A DNA stretch of 64,000 nt from JBQTII01 sp052387905. Its GTDB lineage: Bacteria; Actinomycetota; Actinomycetes; Sporichthyales; Sporichthyaceae. Shown here piece after piece: positions 1 to 7,623 of the stretch. The stretch spans positions 60,059 through 124,058 of the forward strand of contig JBQTIR010000037.1 of assembly GCA_052387905.1 (NCBI GenBank), written 5' to 3'. Each line of letters opens with the position of its first letter. The stretch's first letter is position 1. The notes below the pieces were generated by a model. That model was given only the letters and a program-made list of their open reading frames with translations. It was not told where the DNA came from and made no database searches. Position numbers and translations under genes: made by a program.

Positions 1-1
1 G

Positions 2-64
2 ACCAGCATTCCGGAAGCCGAGCGCAGGAAGTTCAAGAAGAAGAACGGCGACCGGAACGACTGA
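2..64 (+). CDS. C-terminal end of an upstream gene (partial), possibly a PonA2-type penicillin-binding protein
   Basis: Twenty codons are open from the left edge to a TGA; the tail is strongly basic (a run of lysines, then asparagine and aspartate). No domain is visible. In mycobacteria the metallophosphoesterase that follows here lies directly downstream of the bifunctional penicillin-binding protein PonA2, so the fragment may be that gene's tail. This is inference from synteny only. Another frame is also open across the edge, so the reading frame itself is uncertain. Confidence 0.35.
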   Translation, partial: TSIPEAERRKFKKKNGDRND

Positions 65-186
65 TCCGGTTCGCGCAGACTCTCGCGGCGTCCCTCGCAT
101 CTGTGCGGGGGGCGCCGCGCTCATGTCTGGGGTGAATCCCGACACTCGCCCCTGGCACAGCGCGATTAGTCGGGCACCATGGAGGG

Positions 187-1116
187 ATGTCCCTCGCTGC
201 GCGCCATCCCGTCCTCGCGGGAGTGGCCGGCCTGGCCGCGCTCGGCGCCGGTTGTGTCGCTTACGGGGCCGGGTACGAGGTGCGGGCTTTCACGCTGCGC
301 CGCGTCAGCGTGCCGGTGCTGGCGGCCGGGCAGCGCCCGTTGCGCATCCTGCAGGTCTCGGACCTGCACATGACCTCCGCCCACGTGCGTAAGCGGGCGT
401 GGATCCGCAGCCTGGCTGCGCTCGAGCCCGACCTGGTGGTGAACACCGGCGACAATCTCTCGGCCCAGGACGCGGTGCCCCACGTCATCGATGCCCTGAC
501 CCCCTTGCTGGAGTTCCCCGGCGCCTTCGTGTTCGGCTCCAACGACTACTACTCCCCCCGTCTGGGCAACCCGACGAAGTACCTGTGGGAGCGCAACTCC
601 AAGTCGCTGCCGCGTCCGATCGACCTGCCGCACGGCGAGCTGCACGACGCCCTGGCCGGCGCCGGCTGGGACTACCTCGGCAACGCCAGCACCCGCCTCA
701 AGCTGGACGGCCGGGTGCTCGACCTCGTCGGCGTCGACGACCCGCACGTCAACCGGGACCGCTACGAGCGCGTCGCCGGCCCGGCCGACCCCGCGGCGGA
801 CCTGTCCATCGGGGTCCTGCACGCCCCCTACCGCCGGGTCCTGGACGCGATGGCCGCGGACGGGCACCGTCTGCTGATCGCCGGCCACACCCACGGCGGG
901 CAGCTGCGGATCCCGCGCCTCGGCGCACTGGTCACCAACTGCGACCTGGATCCCGGCCGCGCCCGCGGGCTCTCCCGGTATCCCGCCTGGCACGACCCGG
1001 CCTCGCCGTGGCTGCACGTCAGCGCCGGCCTGGGCACCTCGCCCTACTTCCCGTTGCGCTTCTGCTGCCGGCCCGAGGCCACGCTGCTGACCCTGGTCGC
1101 CGCCGACGCGCACTAG
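187..1116 (+). CDS. Membrane-anchored calcineurin-like metallophosphoesterase
   Basis: 309 residues. A hydrophobic N-terminal segment (about residues 7-30) suggests a signal anchor. The dinuclear-metal motifs appear in order: SDLH (family D-x-H), NTGDNL (GD-x), a diverged FGSND in place of GNHD, and AGHTHGGQ near the C-terminus. These residues bind two metal ions in phosphodiesterases of this superfamily; the substrate cannot be told. The ATG at 187 has a purine-rich stretch immediately before it, with poor spacing, but it preserves the anchor. The order with tRNA-Pro just downstream is seen in several actinobacteria, where this gene follows a class A penicillin-binding protein. A role near the cell wall is therefore plausible but not shown. 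Confidence 0.85.
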   Translation: MSLAARHPVLAGVAGLAALGAGCVAYGAGYEVRAFTLRRVSVPVLAAGQRPLRILQVSDLHMTSAHVRKRAWIRSLAALEPDLVVNTGDNLSAQDAVPHVIDALTPLLEFPGAFVFGSNDYYSPRLGNPTKYLWERNSKSLPRPIDLPHGELHDALAGAGWDYLGNASTRLKLDGRVLDLVGVDDPHVNRDRYERVAGPADPAADLSIGVLHAPYRRVLDAMAADGHRLLIAGHTHGGQLRIPRLGALVTNCDLDPGRARGLSRYPAWHDPASPWLHVSAGLGTSPYFPLRFCCRPEATLLTLVAADAH

Positions 1117-1170
1117 GTCACACCCCCACGCCCCGGGGCAGCGGCCTCTTGCGCCACCCCCCAGCACCAC

Positions 1171-1262
1171 CATCAGCGCATCGATGCGCTGACGGTTGCC
1201 TCTGATGCGCAACGGGTGGTGATCCGGGGCCAGATCACCACCACCAGCGCATCGATGCGCAA
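1171..1262. repeat. Palindromic intergenic repeat RptB, copy 1
   Basis: Two copies of the 14-bp perfect palindrome GCGCATCGATGCGC lie at 1176-1189 and 1247-1260. Between them is an inverted repeat built from GGTGGTGATC and GATCACCACC. The same plan (palindrome, GGTGGTGA/TCACCACC stem, palindrome) recurs at 15525-15609. It lies 3' of the phosphoesterase gene and could act as a terminator or REP-type element. Nothing else coding is seen in 1117-1320. Confidence 0.75.
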
Positions 1263-1320
1263 ACGGCGCACCGCGTTTCGGGCCGGACGGTAACGCCGGA
1301 TAGACTCGCACACGCATCAT

Positions 1321-1347
1321 CGGGGTATGGCGCAGCTTGGTAGCGCA
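1321..1347 (+). pseudogene. Truncated tRNA-Pro (5' half only)
   Basis: The first 27 bases (acceptor strand plus complete D-arm) match the intact tRNA-Pro that begins at 1438 with one mismatch. After the D-arm the sequence diverges completely, so no anticodon or T-arm exists. The similarity also includes a few bases upstream of the tRNA 5' end. It looks like a remnant of a partial duplication or of integration and excision at the tRNA locus. Confidence 0.7.
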
Positions 1348-1437
1348 CCCCGGCCGGAGGACGGCATGAGCGCAGCGTGAGGGACCTCGTCCCGGGCGAA
1401 GCGCGCCGGGCTCCACAGCAGGGCTCAACTGAATAAT

Positions 1438-1511
<74 letters not shown>

Positions 1512-1529
1512 CAGAGGAAAACTCGGAGC

Positions 1530-1553
1530 AGGGCCCCTTTCCGAAGGGGCCCT
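1530..1553 (+). terminator. Hairpin terminator after tRNA-Pro
   Basis: A perfect 10-bp stem (AGGGCCCCTT with AAGGGGCCCT) with a 4-nt TCCG loop, 18 nt after the tRNA 3' end. There is no long T-tract, as is usual for terminators in GC-rich actinobacteria. Confidence 0.75.
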
Positions 1554-1669
1554 GAGACGTTTCACAGGTCAGGTTCGGCGACGCCGTCCGCCAGACACGC
1601 CCAAGATGGATTCACGTTGATCGACAAGAACCGATTGACAGTCGATAGCAACCAGCTGACACTCGATGC

Positions 1670-2158
1670 ATGGTTACAGAACATCGAGCAGTCGCCCCGC
1701 TCCGCGTTTTTCTCGTCGTGCTGTTCGCAATCCTGGTGATGTTCCAGACCGTGTCGCTGCCCGGTCAGTTCGCGCACCTGGCCGAGGAGGAGCCGGAGCA
1801 GGCCTATCTGCGCTGGCCGCTGACCCTGGTCTCGGTGTTCTGGGTGCTGTGTATCCAGGTGGTGATCGTGGCCACCTGGAAGCTGCTCACCATGGTCAAG
1901 AACGACCGCATCTTCAGCGAGGCCTCTCTCGCCTGGGTGGACGCGATCGTATGGGCGATCGGCGCCGCGTGGCTGGCGCTGCCGGGACTGGGGCTCTACC
2001 TCGTCGTCACCCGGGGTACGCCCGAGGATCCCGGGGCTCCGCTGCTGCTGTTCCTGCTCTCGATCGGTGTCGCGGTGCTGGGCCTGCTCATGGTGGTGAT
2101 GCGCGCGCTGCTGCGCCAGGCAACCACCTTGCGGACCGACCTGGAAGCGGTCATCTGA
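1670..2158 (+). CDS. DUF2975 family membrane protein
   Basis: 162 residues with four predicted membrane helices (about 11-30, 50-68, 93-115, 124-146), the usual build of DUF2975 proteins. Its stop overlaps the start of an XRE-type regulator (ATGA), an arrangement common for DUF2975 genes, in which the small HTH protein regulates the pair. The ATG at 1670 has no clear Shine-Dalgarno. A TTGACA hexamer lies at 1635-1640, and related TTGACAGTCGAT / CTGACACTCGAT words sit just upstream of the start and may be a promoter with operator. Biochemical function is unknown. Confidence 0.75.
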   Translation: MVTEHRAVAPLRVFLVVLFAILVMFQTVSLPGQFAHLAEEEPEQAYLRWPLTLVSVFWVLCIQVVIVATWKLLTMVKNDRIFSEASLAWVDAIVWAIGAAWLALPGLGLYLVVTRGTPEDPGAPLLLFLLSIGVAVLGLLMVVMRALLRQATTLRTDLEAVI

Positions 2159-2418
2159 TGCCGATCGTGGTGCGGATCGACGTCGAACTCGCCAAGCGCA
2201 AGATGAGCGTGAGCGAGTTCGCCGAGCAGGTGGGTCTCACGCCCGCCAATGTGGCCGTGCTGAAGAACGGCCGCGCCAAGGCGGTGCGTTTCAGCACCCT
2301 GGAAGCCATGTGCCGGGTGCTCGAGTGCCAGCCGGGCGACCTGCTCGAATGGGTCGAGCCCTCCGTGGGCTCCCCCACATCCGTCGGCGGTTCACCCCGG
2401 GGCCGCCAGGGCAGATGA
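2158..2418 (+). CDS. Small XRE/Cro-type HTH regulator (YozG-like)
   Basis: 86 residues. The N-terminal 65 form one helix-turn-helix domain (MSVSEFAEQVGLTPANVAVL... followed by LEAMCRVLECQPGDLLEW), closely resembling the small Cro/CI-like regulators paired with DUF2975 proteins. The C-terminal 20 residues are Ser/Gly/Arg-rich and look unstructured. Translation is coupled to the upstream membrane gene by a 1-nt TGATG overlap. It probably autoregulates the pair by binding upstream of 1670; this is inferred from family behaviour. Confidence 0.85.
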   Translation: MPIVVRIDVELAKRKMSVSEFAEQVGLTPANVAVLKNGRAKAVRFSTLEAMCRVLECQPGDLLEWVEPSVGSPTSVGGSPRGRQGR

Positions 2419-2448
2419 TCACGACCGACCCTACGCACCGGAGGCAGC

Positions 2449-3876
2449 ATGAGCGCGACCGCGGCAGCGCCCGGACGCCATCGCGTCGTCATCATCGGGA
2501 CCGGGTTCGGCGGGCTGTTCGCCGCCAAGCACCTGCGCCGCGCACAGGTGGACATCACACTGATCGGGCGCACGACTCACCACCTGTTCCAGCCGTTGCT
2601 CTACCAGGTCGCGACCGGCGTGCTCTCCGAGGGCGAGATCGCCCCGGCGACTCGGGAGATCCTGCGCCGCCAGCGCAACGTGCGGGTGCTGCTCGGTGAC
2701 GTCACCACGATCGACCTCGCCGCCCGCACCGTCACCTCGACCTCCCCGATCGGGACCATGACGACGCCGTACGACGAGTTGATCGTCGCGGCCGGGGCGG
2801 GCCAGTCCTACTTCGGGCATGACGAGTTCGCCGAGCACGCGCCGGGCATGAAGAGCATCGACGACGCCCTCGAGCTCCGCGGGCGTATCTTCGGCGCCTT
2901 CGAGTTGGCCGAGCTCGCCGAGGACCCCGAACTGGTCGAGCGGCTGCTGACGTTCGTCGTCGTCGGCGCCGGACCCACCGGGGTGGAGATGGCTGGGCAG
3001 ATCGCCGAGCTCGCCCGGCGCACCCTGCGCCGCGACTTCCGGCGCATCGATCCGAGCTCCGCGAAGGTCGTGCTCATCGACGCAGCGCCGGCCGTGCTGG
3101 GCAGTTTCGGAACCCGGCTCTCGGCCGCGGCGCACCGACAACTGGAGAAGATGGGCGTCGACGTCCGACTCGGGCTCACCGTGGTGGGTGTCGACCGTGA
3201 CGGCGTGGATGTGCGGGACACCGCCGGCGCCCAGACCCGCATCGGCAGTGTCTGCAAGGTCTGGGCTGCCGGCGTCGCCGCCTCGCCGTTGGGCCGTCAG
3301 CTGGCCGCACAGTCCGGCGCCGAGCTCGACCGCTCCGGACGGATCCAGGTTCAGCCCGATCTGACGTTACCTCAGCATCCGGAGGTGCACGTCCTCGGCG
3401 ACATGATGGCCCTGGACGATCTGCCGGGCGTCGCCCAGGTCGCAATGCAAGGCGCCAAGTACACGGCCCGTCAGATTCGTTACCGGCTGCGCGGTGAGGA
3501 GTCACGAACCCCGTTCCGTTACCGGGACAAAGGCTCGATGGCGACGGTCTCCCGCTTCCACGCCGTCGCCAGTGTCGGGCGCCTGCGCCTGACCGGCTTC
3601 GTCGCCTGGTTGATGTGGTTGGTCGTGCACCTGATCTACCTGATCGGGTTCAAGAACCGCGTCACCGCGTTGCTCGACTGGGCCGTGAGTTTCGTCGGCC
3701 GCGGGCGCGGTGAACGCACCGCGACGCTGCAGCAGGTCTATGGCCGCATCGCCATCGAACGCCTGCGCGAGCGCGGTGACCAACCGCCCGACTACTGGGG
3801 CCTGGGCGAGGACGACTTCGCGCCGCGGGCACACTCGAGCGCCGACGCGGGAGCAGACCACCACCGCAACGTATGA
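2449..3876 (+). CDS. ndh: Type II NADH dehydrogenase (NDH-2)
   Basis: 475 residues. It transfers electrons from NADH to membrane quinone without proton pumping, via FAD. Visible: N-terminal FAD-binding fold with IIGTGFGGLFAAKHL (residues 13-27), second dinucleotide fold VVVGAGPTGVEMAGQ about residue 170, conserved VHVLGDMM near residue 315, and a hydrophobic C-terminal segment (about 385-405) for membrane attachment. Length is slightly above the usual 400-460. The start has a good Shine-Dalgarno (CGGAGG, about 6 nt upstream). The last seven codons and the stop lie inside interspersed repeat RptA copy 1, so the repeat has replaced or extended the natural C-terminus. Confidence 0.92.
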   Translation: MSATAAAPGRHRVVIIGTGFGGLFAAKHLRRAQVDITLIGRTTHHLFQPLLYQVATGVLSEGEIAPATREILRRQRNVRVLLGDVTTIDLAARTVTSTSPIGTMTTPYDELIVAAGAGQSYFGHDEFAEHAPGMKSIDDALELRGRIFGAFELAELAEDPELVERLLTFVVVGAGPTGVEMAGQIAELARRTLRRDFRRIDPSSAKVVLIDAAPAVLGSFGTRLSAAAHRQLEKMGVDVRLGLTVVGVDRDGVDVRDTAGAQTRIGSVCKVWAAGVAASPLGRQLAAQSGAELDRSGRIQVQPDLTLPQHPEVHVLGDMMALDDLPGVAQVAMQGAKYTARQIRYRLRGEESRTPFRYRDKGSMATVSRFHAVASVGRLRLTGFVAWLMWLVVHLIYLIGFKNRVTALLDWAVSFVGRGRGERTATLQQVYGRIAIERLRERGDQPPDYWGLGEDDFAPRAHSSADAGADHHRNV

Positions 3877-3924
3877 GCCGATCGCCGACCGGAGACCGCC
3901 ACTCCAATCACGATTGTGGTCTGG
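3854..3924. repeat. Interspersed inverted repeat RptA, copy 1
   Basis: About 71 bp with ends CAGACCACCA and TTGTGGTCTGG and the shared inner block CGCCACTCCAATCACG. It overlaps the 3' end of ndh. Four related copies lie at 4481, 6053, 7098 and 13785. Confidence 0.8.
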
Positions 3925-3934
3925 AGCGTTCGGT

Positions 3935-4408
3935 CTACTCGGGTGGGGCGTCCGGCCTAGTAGCTCTCGGAGCGATCCGGTCGAGGACAGCGCAGATGAC
4001 CGTCACCCACAGCATGAAGCCGACCACGAGGCCGAGCGGAGCCGTCAGCACCACCCAGGGAAAATCGTTCTCCAGCCATACTCCGAGCGCAACGCCAAGC
4101 AGCAGGGCGACGGGCAACGTCGCGCCGTACCGCGCTAGAAACCGCCGCACTCGCTCTGGCGGCTCTGCCGTCGGCTCCTCGGCATCCCCCGATGGCGCGA
4201 TGGCGCACGCGCCCCCCGCGCAGGAACCCCGGCCACGCAAGACCAGCCAACTGAGGACGACCCAGGCCGACACCGCGGCGAAGAGTGGCGCCAGCACGAA
4301 GGCAGCGCCGTCGTGGTTCAGGAACCATCCGGCAGCACCGGCGGCGACCATGAGGGAGGTGAAGAACCACGAGCTCTCCGCTACTGCCCGGATCCGACTT
4401 CGCGGCAT
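3935..4408 (-). CDS. Hypothetical four-helix membrane protein
   Basis: 157 residues not recognised as a named family. Hydrophobic segments: SSWFFTSLMVAAGAAGWFL (about 12-30), a second near 36-57, then two close together near 95-140. A short acidic/proline stretch links the halves and holds two cysteines (GSCAGGAC). The reverse frame also carries a long plus-strand ORF, but the alternation of hydrophobic segments favours this strand. The gene sits exactly between two RptA copies in the same orientation (3854-3924 and 4481-4556), which raises the possibility of insertion as a unit. Confidence 0.55.
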   Translation of the reverse strand: MPRSRIRAVAESSWFFTSLMVAAGAAGWFLNHDGAAFVLAPLFAAVSAWVVLSWLVLRGRGSCAGGACAIAPSGDAEEPTAEPPERVRRFLARYGATLPVALLLGVALGVWLENDFPWVVLTAPLGLVVGFMLWVTVICAVLDRIAPRATRPDAPPE

Positions 4409-4480
4409 TGCGCCTCCCTACATCGAGCATGGCAGTCGCGATAAGGATCATGGGCCCGATCTTGCAACCGGCACCGAGCA

Positions 4481-4556
4481 CTCCGGACCACAAACGAAAC
4501 GGCTGAGGCGACCGCCGACCAAGGATCGCCACTCCAGTCACGATTGTGGTCTGGAG
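4481..4556. repeat. Interspersed inverted repeat RptA, copy 2
   Basis: 76 bp; the best-formed copy. Terminal inverted repeats CTCCGGACCACAA and TTGTGGTCTGGAG (13 bp, one mismatch). Inner blocks AACGAAAC, CTGAGGCGA and CGCCACTCCAGTCACG are shared with the copy at 6053. Confidence 0.85.
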
Positions 4557-4604
4557 CGGTAGCCCTCACCGCGTCCTGACCGCCGAGGTGCGTACCGTGC
4601 TGAC

Positions 4605-5312
4605 GTGGCGGCGCACCGATGGTTCGACATGCGCGCCGGCGCCCGAGCGATGGCGCCCATGCTGGTCGGCGTCGTGCCGTTCGGCCTGGTTGCCGGGACG
4701 ACACCGATCGCGACGGGGCTGGGAGTCAGCGACGCACTCGGCTTCTCGCTGATCGTCTTCGCAGGCGCGTCGCAACTGGCGGCGATCGACGTGCTGTCCC
4801 GCGACGGCTCCGCCCTGCTGGCGGCGGTCGTGGCGTGGACGATCAACCTGAGGATGCTGCTCTACTCCGCGTCCCTGGCGCCGTATCTCGCCGGCGAACC
4901 ACTGCGGCGACGACTGCTCGCGTCCTACCTGCTCGTCGATCAGAACTACGCGCTCTGTGTCGACCGCTGGCGCGACGGCCAGGAAGAACCCCGCAGCCGG
5001 CTGCCGTTCTTTCTCGGCGGTGGTCTGCTGCTCTGGTCAGGCTGGCAGCTGGCCACGCTGGCCGGGGCGCTACTCGGCACCGCCCTACCGGCAGACCTGC
5101 CGCTGGACTTCGCCGTCCCGCTGGTGTTCCTCGTCCTGCTGATCCCGGCGATCACCTCCCGGCCCGCCGCGGTGGCCGCGGCAGCCGGGGGCGCCGGAAC
5201 CGTCCTCGCCCTGGAGGCCGGTGCGGGCTCGCTCTCCATCGTGCTCGGCGCGATCACCGGGATCGGCGCAGGCGTGCTCGCCGAACTCGCCGTGGACCGG
5301 CGACGTTCATGA
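4605..5312 (+). CDS. azlC: AzlC-family branched-chain amino acid permease, large subunit
   Basis: 235 residues, GTG start. The N-terminal block RAGARAMAPMLVGVVPFGLVAG and the later FSLIVFAGASQLAAIDVL are characteristic of AzlC; about seven membrane helices follow. AzlC with AzlD forms a two-component transporter that exports branched-chain amino acids or analogues. It overlaps azlD by 4 nt (ATGA), indicating translational coupling. The start codon lies 49 nt after RptA copy 2, so any promoter must lie in or next to that repeat. Confidence 0.88.
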   Translation: MAAHRWFDMRAGARAMAPMLVGVVPFGLVAGTTPIATGLGVSDALGFSLIVFAGASQLAAIDVLSRDGSALLAAVVAWTINLRMLLYSASLAPYLAGEPLRRRLLASYLLVDQNYALCVDRWRDGQEEPRSRLPFFLGGGLLLWSGWQLATLAGALLGTALPADLPLDFAVPLVFLVLLIPAITSRPAAVAAAAGGAGTVLALEAGAGSLSIVLGAITGIGAGVLAELAVDRRRS

Positions 5313-5620
5313 AGGCGACCTGGACGGCGATCGTGCTGGCGGGCGTGGGCACCTTCGCGATGCGCGCCTCGTTCCTCGCCTTCGCCCATCGCCTGGTCGA
5401 CGTCCCGCCCTGGGCCGCGCGGATCCTGCGCCAGATTCCGCCCGCGGCGCTGGCCGCTCTCGTCGTCCCTGCCCTGGTGCGTCCGGGAGACGGCATCGAC
5501 CTCACCCAGCCGAGGTTGGTCGCCGGGCTGATCGCCGCCGCCATCGCCTGGCGGACCAAGAACATTGCGCTCACCCTGGTCGTCGGGATCGGGGCACTGA
5601 CGCTGCTGGAAGCGCTGTGA
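5309..5620 (+). CDS. azlD: AzlD-family small subunit of branched-chain amino acid exporter
   Basis: 103 residues with four predicted helices. The pattern GVGTFAMRASFLAF near the N-terminus, RILRQIPPAALAALVVPAL in the middle and the C-terminal IAWRTKNIALTLVVGIGAL is typical of AzlD. It partners AzlC, encoded by the overlapping upstream gene. Start chosen from the ATGA overlap. No other gene follows on this strand before the convergent hypothetical gene that ends 3 nt downstream. Confidence 0.88.
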   Translation: MKATWTAIVLAGVGTFAMRASFLAFAHRLVDVPPWAARILRQIPPAALAALVVPALVRPGDGIDLTQPRLVAGLIAAAIAWRTKNIALTLVVGIGALTLLEAL

Positions 5621-5622
5621 GC

Positions 5623-5982
5623 TCAGGGATCGAGCGCGGCGCGGCGGGGGCCGGCCATGCTCCGGAGTGCCTCCGCTGACCGGGTGTCCAACCTTCCGTG
5701 CACGGTCAGCGCCGTGCCGTGGGCGTGCCCGGCAAAGGTGAAGTTGGCTACCCGGGTCCGCCGGATGATCAGCAGCAGCAGCGGCCCGAGGTAGGCCCAG
5801 GCGGGCGTGTACTTGATCGTGCGGGCGATGAGAGCGCCGTCGGCGGTGCGCTCACACAGCACCCGATCGGGGCGCTGGACTGCGCGTTCCACCGCCTCCA
5901 CAGCCGCGGCGCCGACCATGGGCAGCAGCAACGTCCGGCCTTCCATGTCGTCCACGCTGGACAGCACCGACCAGTAGCCCAC
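5623..5982 (-). CDS. Hypothetical protein with one central hydrophobic segment
   Basis: 119 residues, unrecognised. The GTG at 5982 has a good Shine-Dalgarno (GGGAGG, 7 nt upstream), which decides against longer open versions of the frame. A segment AWAYLGPLLLLIIRRT (about residues 60-75) may be a membrane helix or buried strand. The flanks (VLCERTADGALIARTIKY before, FTFAGHAHGTALTVHG after) look beta-rich. It is convergent with azlD, with stops 2 nt apart. No function can be assigned. Confidence 0.5.
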   Translation of the reverse strand: MGYWSVLSSVDDMEGRTLLLPMVGAAAVEAVERAVQRPDRVLCERTADGALIARTIKYTPAWAYLGPLLLLIIRRTRVANFTFAGHAHGTALTVHGRLDTRSAEALRSMAGPRRAALDP

Positions 5983-6052
5983 TGCCGACCTCCCGCCCTG
6001 AGCGTCGTGGTCAGTATGAACTGATGTCCTCAATCGCCGCTGACGATCGCTG

Positions 6053-6126
6053 GACGAGACCACCAACGAAACGTCTGAGGCGATCTTCGGCCCAAGAACG
6101 CCACTCCAGTCACGGTTGTGGTCTGG
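6053..6126. repeat. Interspersed inverted repeat RptA, copy 3
   Basis: About 74 bp, GACGAGACCACCAA at the left end and TTGTGGTCTGG at the right. Inner blocks AACGAAAC, TCTGAGGCGA and CGCCACTCCAGTCACG closely match copy 2. It lies between the divergent hypothetical gene and the AbiEi/DUF559-type gene. Confidence 0.85.
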
Positions 6127-6229
6127 CCCAGCGGGTTCCGTCATCCACAGACCCGGGTGCCGGCCGTAGCCGTCCACAGATGGACGGCGGGCCCTTCGCG
6201 GAAGGCGATAGGGCGAGCAGTGTCGCGGC

Positions 6230-7138
6230 ATGGATGCTGTGACGGCTCTCGAGAAGTGCGGTGGGGCGGCTCGACGGCCGCAGCTACGAATGCTGGGGGT
6301 CGGCGACAGCGCGCTGCGGACTGCGCTCACGCACGGTCGCATCGTCCGGCTCCGCCGGGGCGGTTACGCCGTGCCCCACGCGCCTGCGCCCTTGGTCGGT
6401 GCCATCGAACTGGGCGGGGTCGTCTCGCACGCGTCAGCCGCGTCACTGCACGGTTTCGACCTCTGGCAACCACCAAGCACGCTCGAGGTAACGGTCCCTC
6501 GCAACACCCACCGCACGTCAACATCCGCCCGGATCCACCGCGCGAACCTCGCGCCCAGAGATCGCGAACCGTGCCGCGCGGTCACCAGCGTCGACCGGAC
6601 CCTGATCGACTGCGCGCGAACTATGCCCTTGCTCGACGCCGTCGTCCTGCTCGACAGCGCCGTGCGGGGACGCTTCTGCACGATGGCGTTCCTCCTCGAC
6701 GCCGCGGCCACAGCGACGGGCCCAGGGTCGGCAGCACTACGACGAGCAGCGGCGCATGTCGATGAACTCGCAGGCTCGCCACTGGAGTCGGCCTTGCGCC
6801 TGCTGCTCGGTCTCCTCGGTGCCCAGGTCCGCACGCAGGTGTCGATCCCTGCAGTCGGGACCGTCGACTTCGTCCTCGACCGCTGGCTCGTGATCGAAGC
6901 CGATGGGTTCGAGTTCCACTGCAACCGCGCGGCGTACCGCAATGACCGGCGGCGGGCCAACGCCCTTGCCGCCCGCGGCCAGACTCTGCTCCGTTTCACC
7001 TGGGAGGACATCCGCCTGCGCCCGATATGGGTGCTGGCCCAGGTCGAGGCCGTCCTGCGCCTCGGCCCGTCCCGCGCCGCAGGCCTCTGCGCGGCACAAG
7101 ACCACAACCGCAACCTGCGAGGTGCCGCCAACGCCTGA
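6230..7138 (+). CDS. AbiEi-like N-terminus plus DUF559/VSR-type nuclease-fold C-terminus
   Basis: 302 residues. The N-terminal part (about 1-90) resembles the winged-helix region of AbiEi antitoxin-like proteins (LRTALTHGRIVRLRRGGYAVP, then SHASAASLHGFDLWQPP). The C-terminal 100 residues carry the DUF559 signature: VDFVLDRWLVIEADGFEFH, then YRNDRRRANALAARGQTLLRFTWEDI, a PD-(D/E)xK-like layout with D and E-x-D as candidate catalytic acids. Such proteins are abundant orphans in actinobacteria; nuclease activity is unproven. No partner toxin is adjacent. The last 13 codons lie in RptA copy 4, so the repeat supplies the C-terminus. Confidence 0.75.
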   Translation: MDAVTALEKCGGAARRPQLRMLGVGDSALRTALTHGRIVRLRRGGYAVPHAPAPLVGAIELGGVVSHASAASLHGFDLWQPPSTLEVTVPRNTHRTSTSARIHRANLAPRDREPCRAVTSVDRTLIDCARTMPLLDAVVLLDSAVRGRFCTMAFLLDAAATATGPGSAALRRAAAHVDELAGSPLESALRLLLGLLGAQVRTQVSIPAVGTVDFVLDRWLVIEADGFEFHCNRAAYRNDRRRANALAARGQTLLRFTWEDIRLRPIWVLAQVEAVLRLGPSRAAGLCAAQDHNRNLRGAANA

Positions 7139-7168
7139 AATCGCACCACCAGTCACGGTTGTGGTCTC
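7098..7168. repeat. Interspersed inverted repeat RptA, copy 4
   Basis: About 71 bp, AAGACCACAAC at the left and GTTGTGGTCTCG at the right, with ACCAGTCACG inside. It is more diverged in the middle than copies 2 and 3. It overlaps the 3' end of the DUF559-type gene and ends 16 bp before the stop of the convergent monooxygenase gene. Confidence 0.75.
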
Positions 7169-7183
7169 GTCCAGCGATGAACC

Positions 7184-7510
7184 TCAGCGGGGCGTGATCT
7201 CCCCCATCGGGGCGAAGCCGGTGATCTCCGGGGAGTCGACGTAGATGATCTGGGGCTGGGCGGCAACGTAGTCCGGGGCGGCCGCCATGAAGGCGGCGAC
7301 GTGGTCGGTCTTCATGTGCGCCCCGCCGGCAGCGGCGTCGCGGAAGCCCTCGATGCTGACGAACAGGTTCGGGTCCACCAGGCTGCGGGACCACTCGAAG
7401 AACTCGCAGCCCTCCTCCGCGGAGACATCGCGGGCGTACTGCTCGGCCAGGGGGATCCAGGCGTCGACGCGGTCGGGCCGGACGGGGATCTTGAGGTTGA
7501 TGAGGATCAC
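7184..7510 (-). CDS. Antibiotic biosynthesis monooxygenase (ABM) domain protein
   Basis: 108 residues. The whole length is one ABM/dimeric ferredoxin-like fold: a first strand VILINLKIPVRPDRVDAW, a central GCEFFEWSRSLVDPNLFVSIEGFRD, and AHMKTDHVAAF. This family covers cofactor-free quinone-forming monooxygenases, YgiN-like proteins and heme-degrading enzymes; the sequence does not decide among them. GTG start at 7510 chosen because the domain begins there; longer in-frame extensions are Arg/Pro-rich and antisense to the MFS gene. It is divergent from the MFS gene. Confidence 0.75.
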   Translation of the reverse strand: MILINLKIPVRPDRVDAWIPLAEQYARDVSAEEGCEFFEWSRSLVDPNLFVSIEGFRDAAAGGAHMKTDHVAAFMAAAPDYVAAQPQIIYVDSPEITGFAPMGEITPR

Positions 7511-7623
7511 GGCGGAAGCGTAGGCGCGAGATCGACGCAATGCCGCCCATACCCCCACGTGGGGTGGCTCACTGGAATCAACGGGCGGTGGTGACTGTTG
7601 ATGACGGGGTGAAGAACGGAGAC

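Noticed and set aside
3873..4562. A 229-codon plus-strand ORF across the RptA-flanked membrane gene
   Set aside because: Composition is Ser/Arg/Pro-rich without pattern, while the minus strand shows four hydrophobic helices.
6230..7138. A complete toxin-antitoxin system around the AbiEi-like protein
   Set aside because: No AbiEii-type nucleotidyltransferase or other toxin gene is adjacent on either side.
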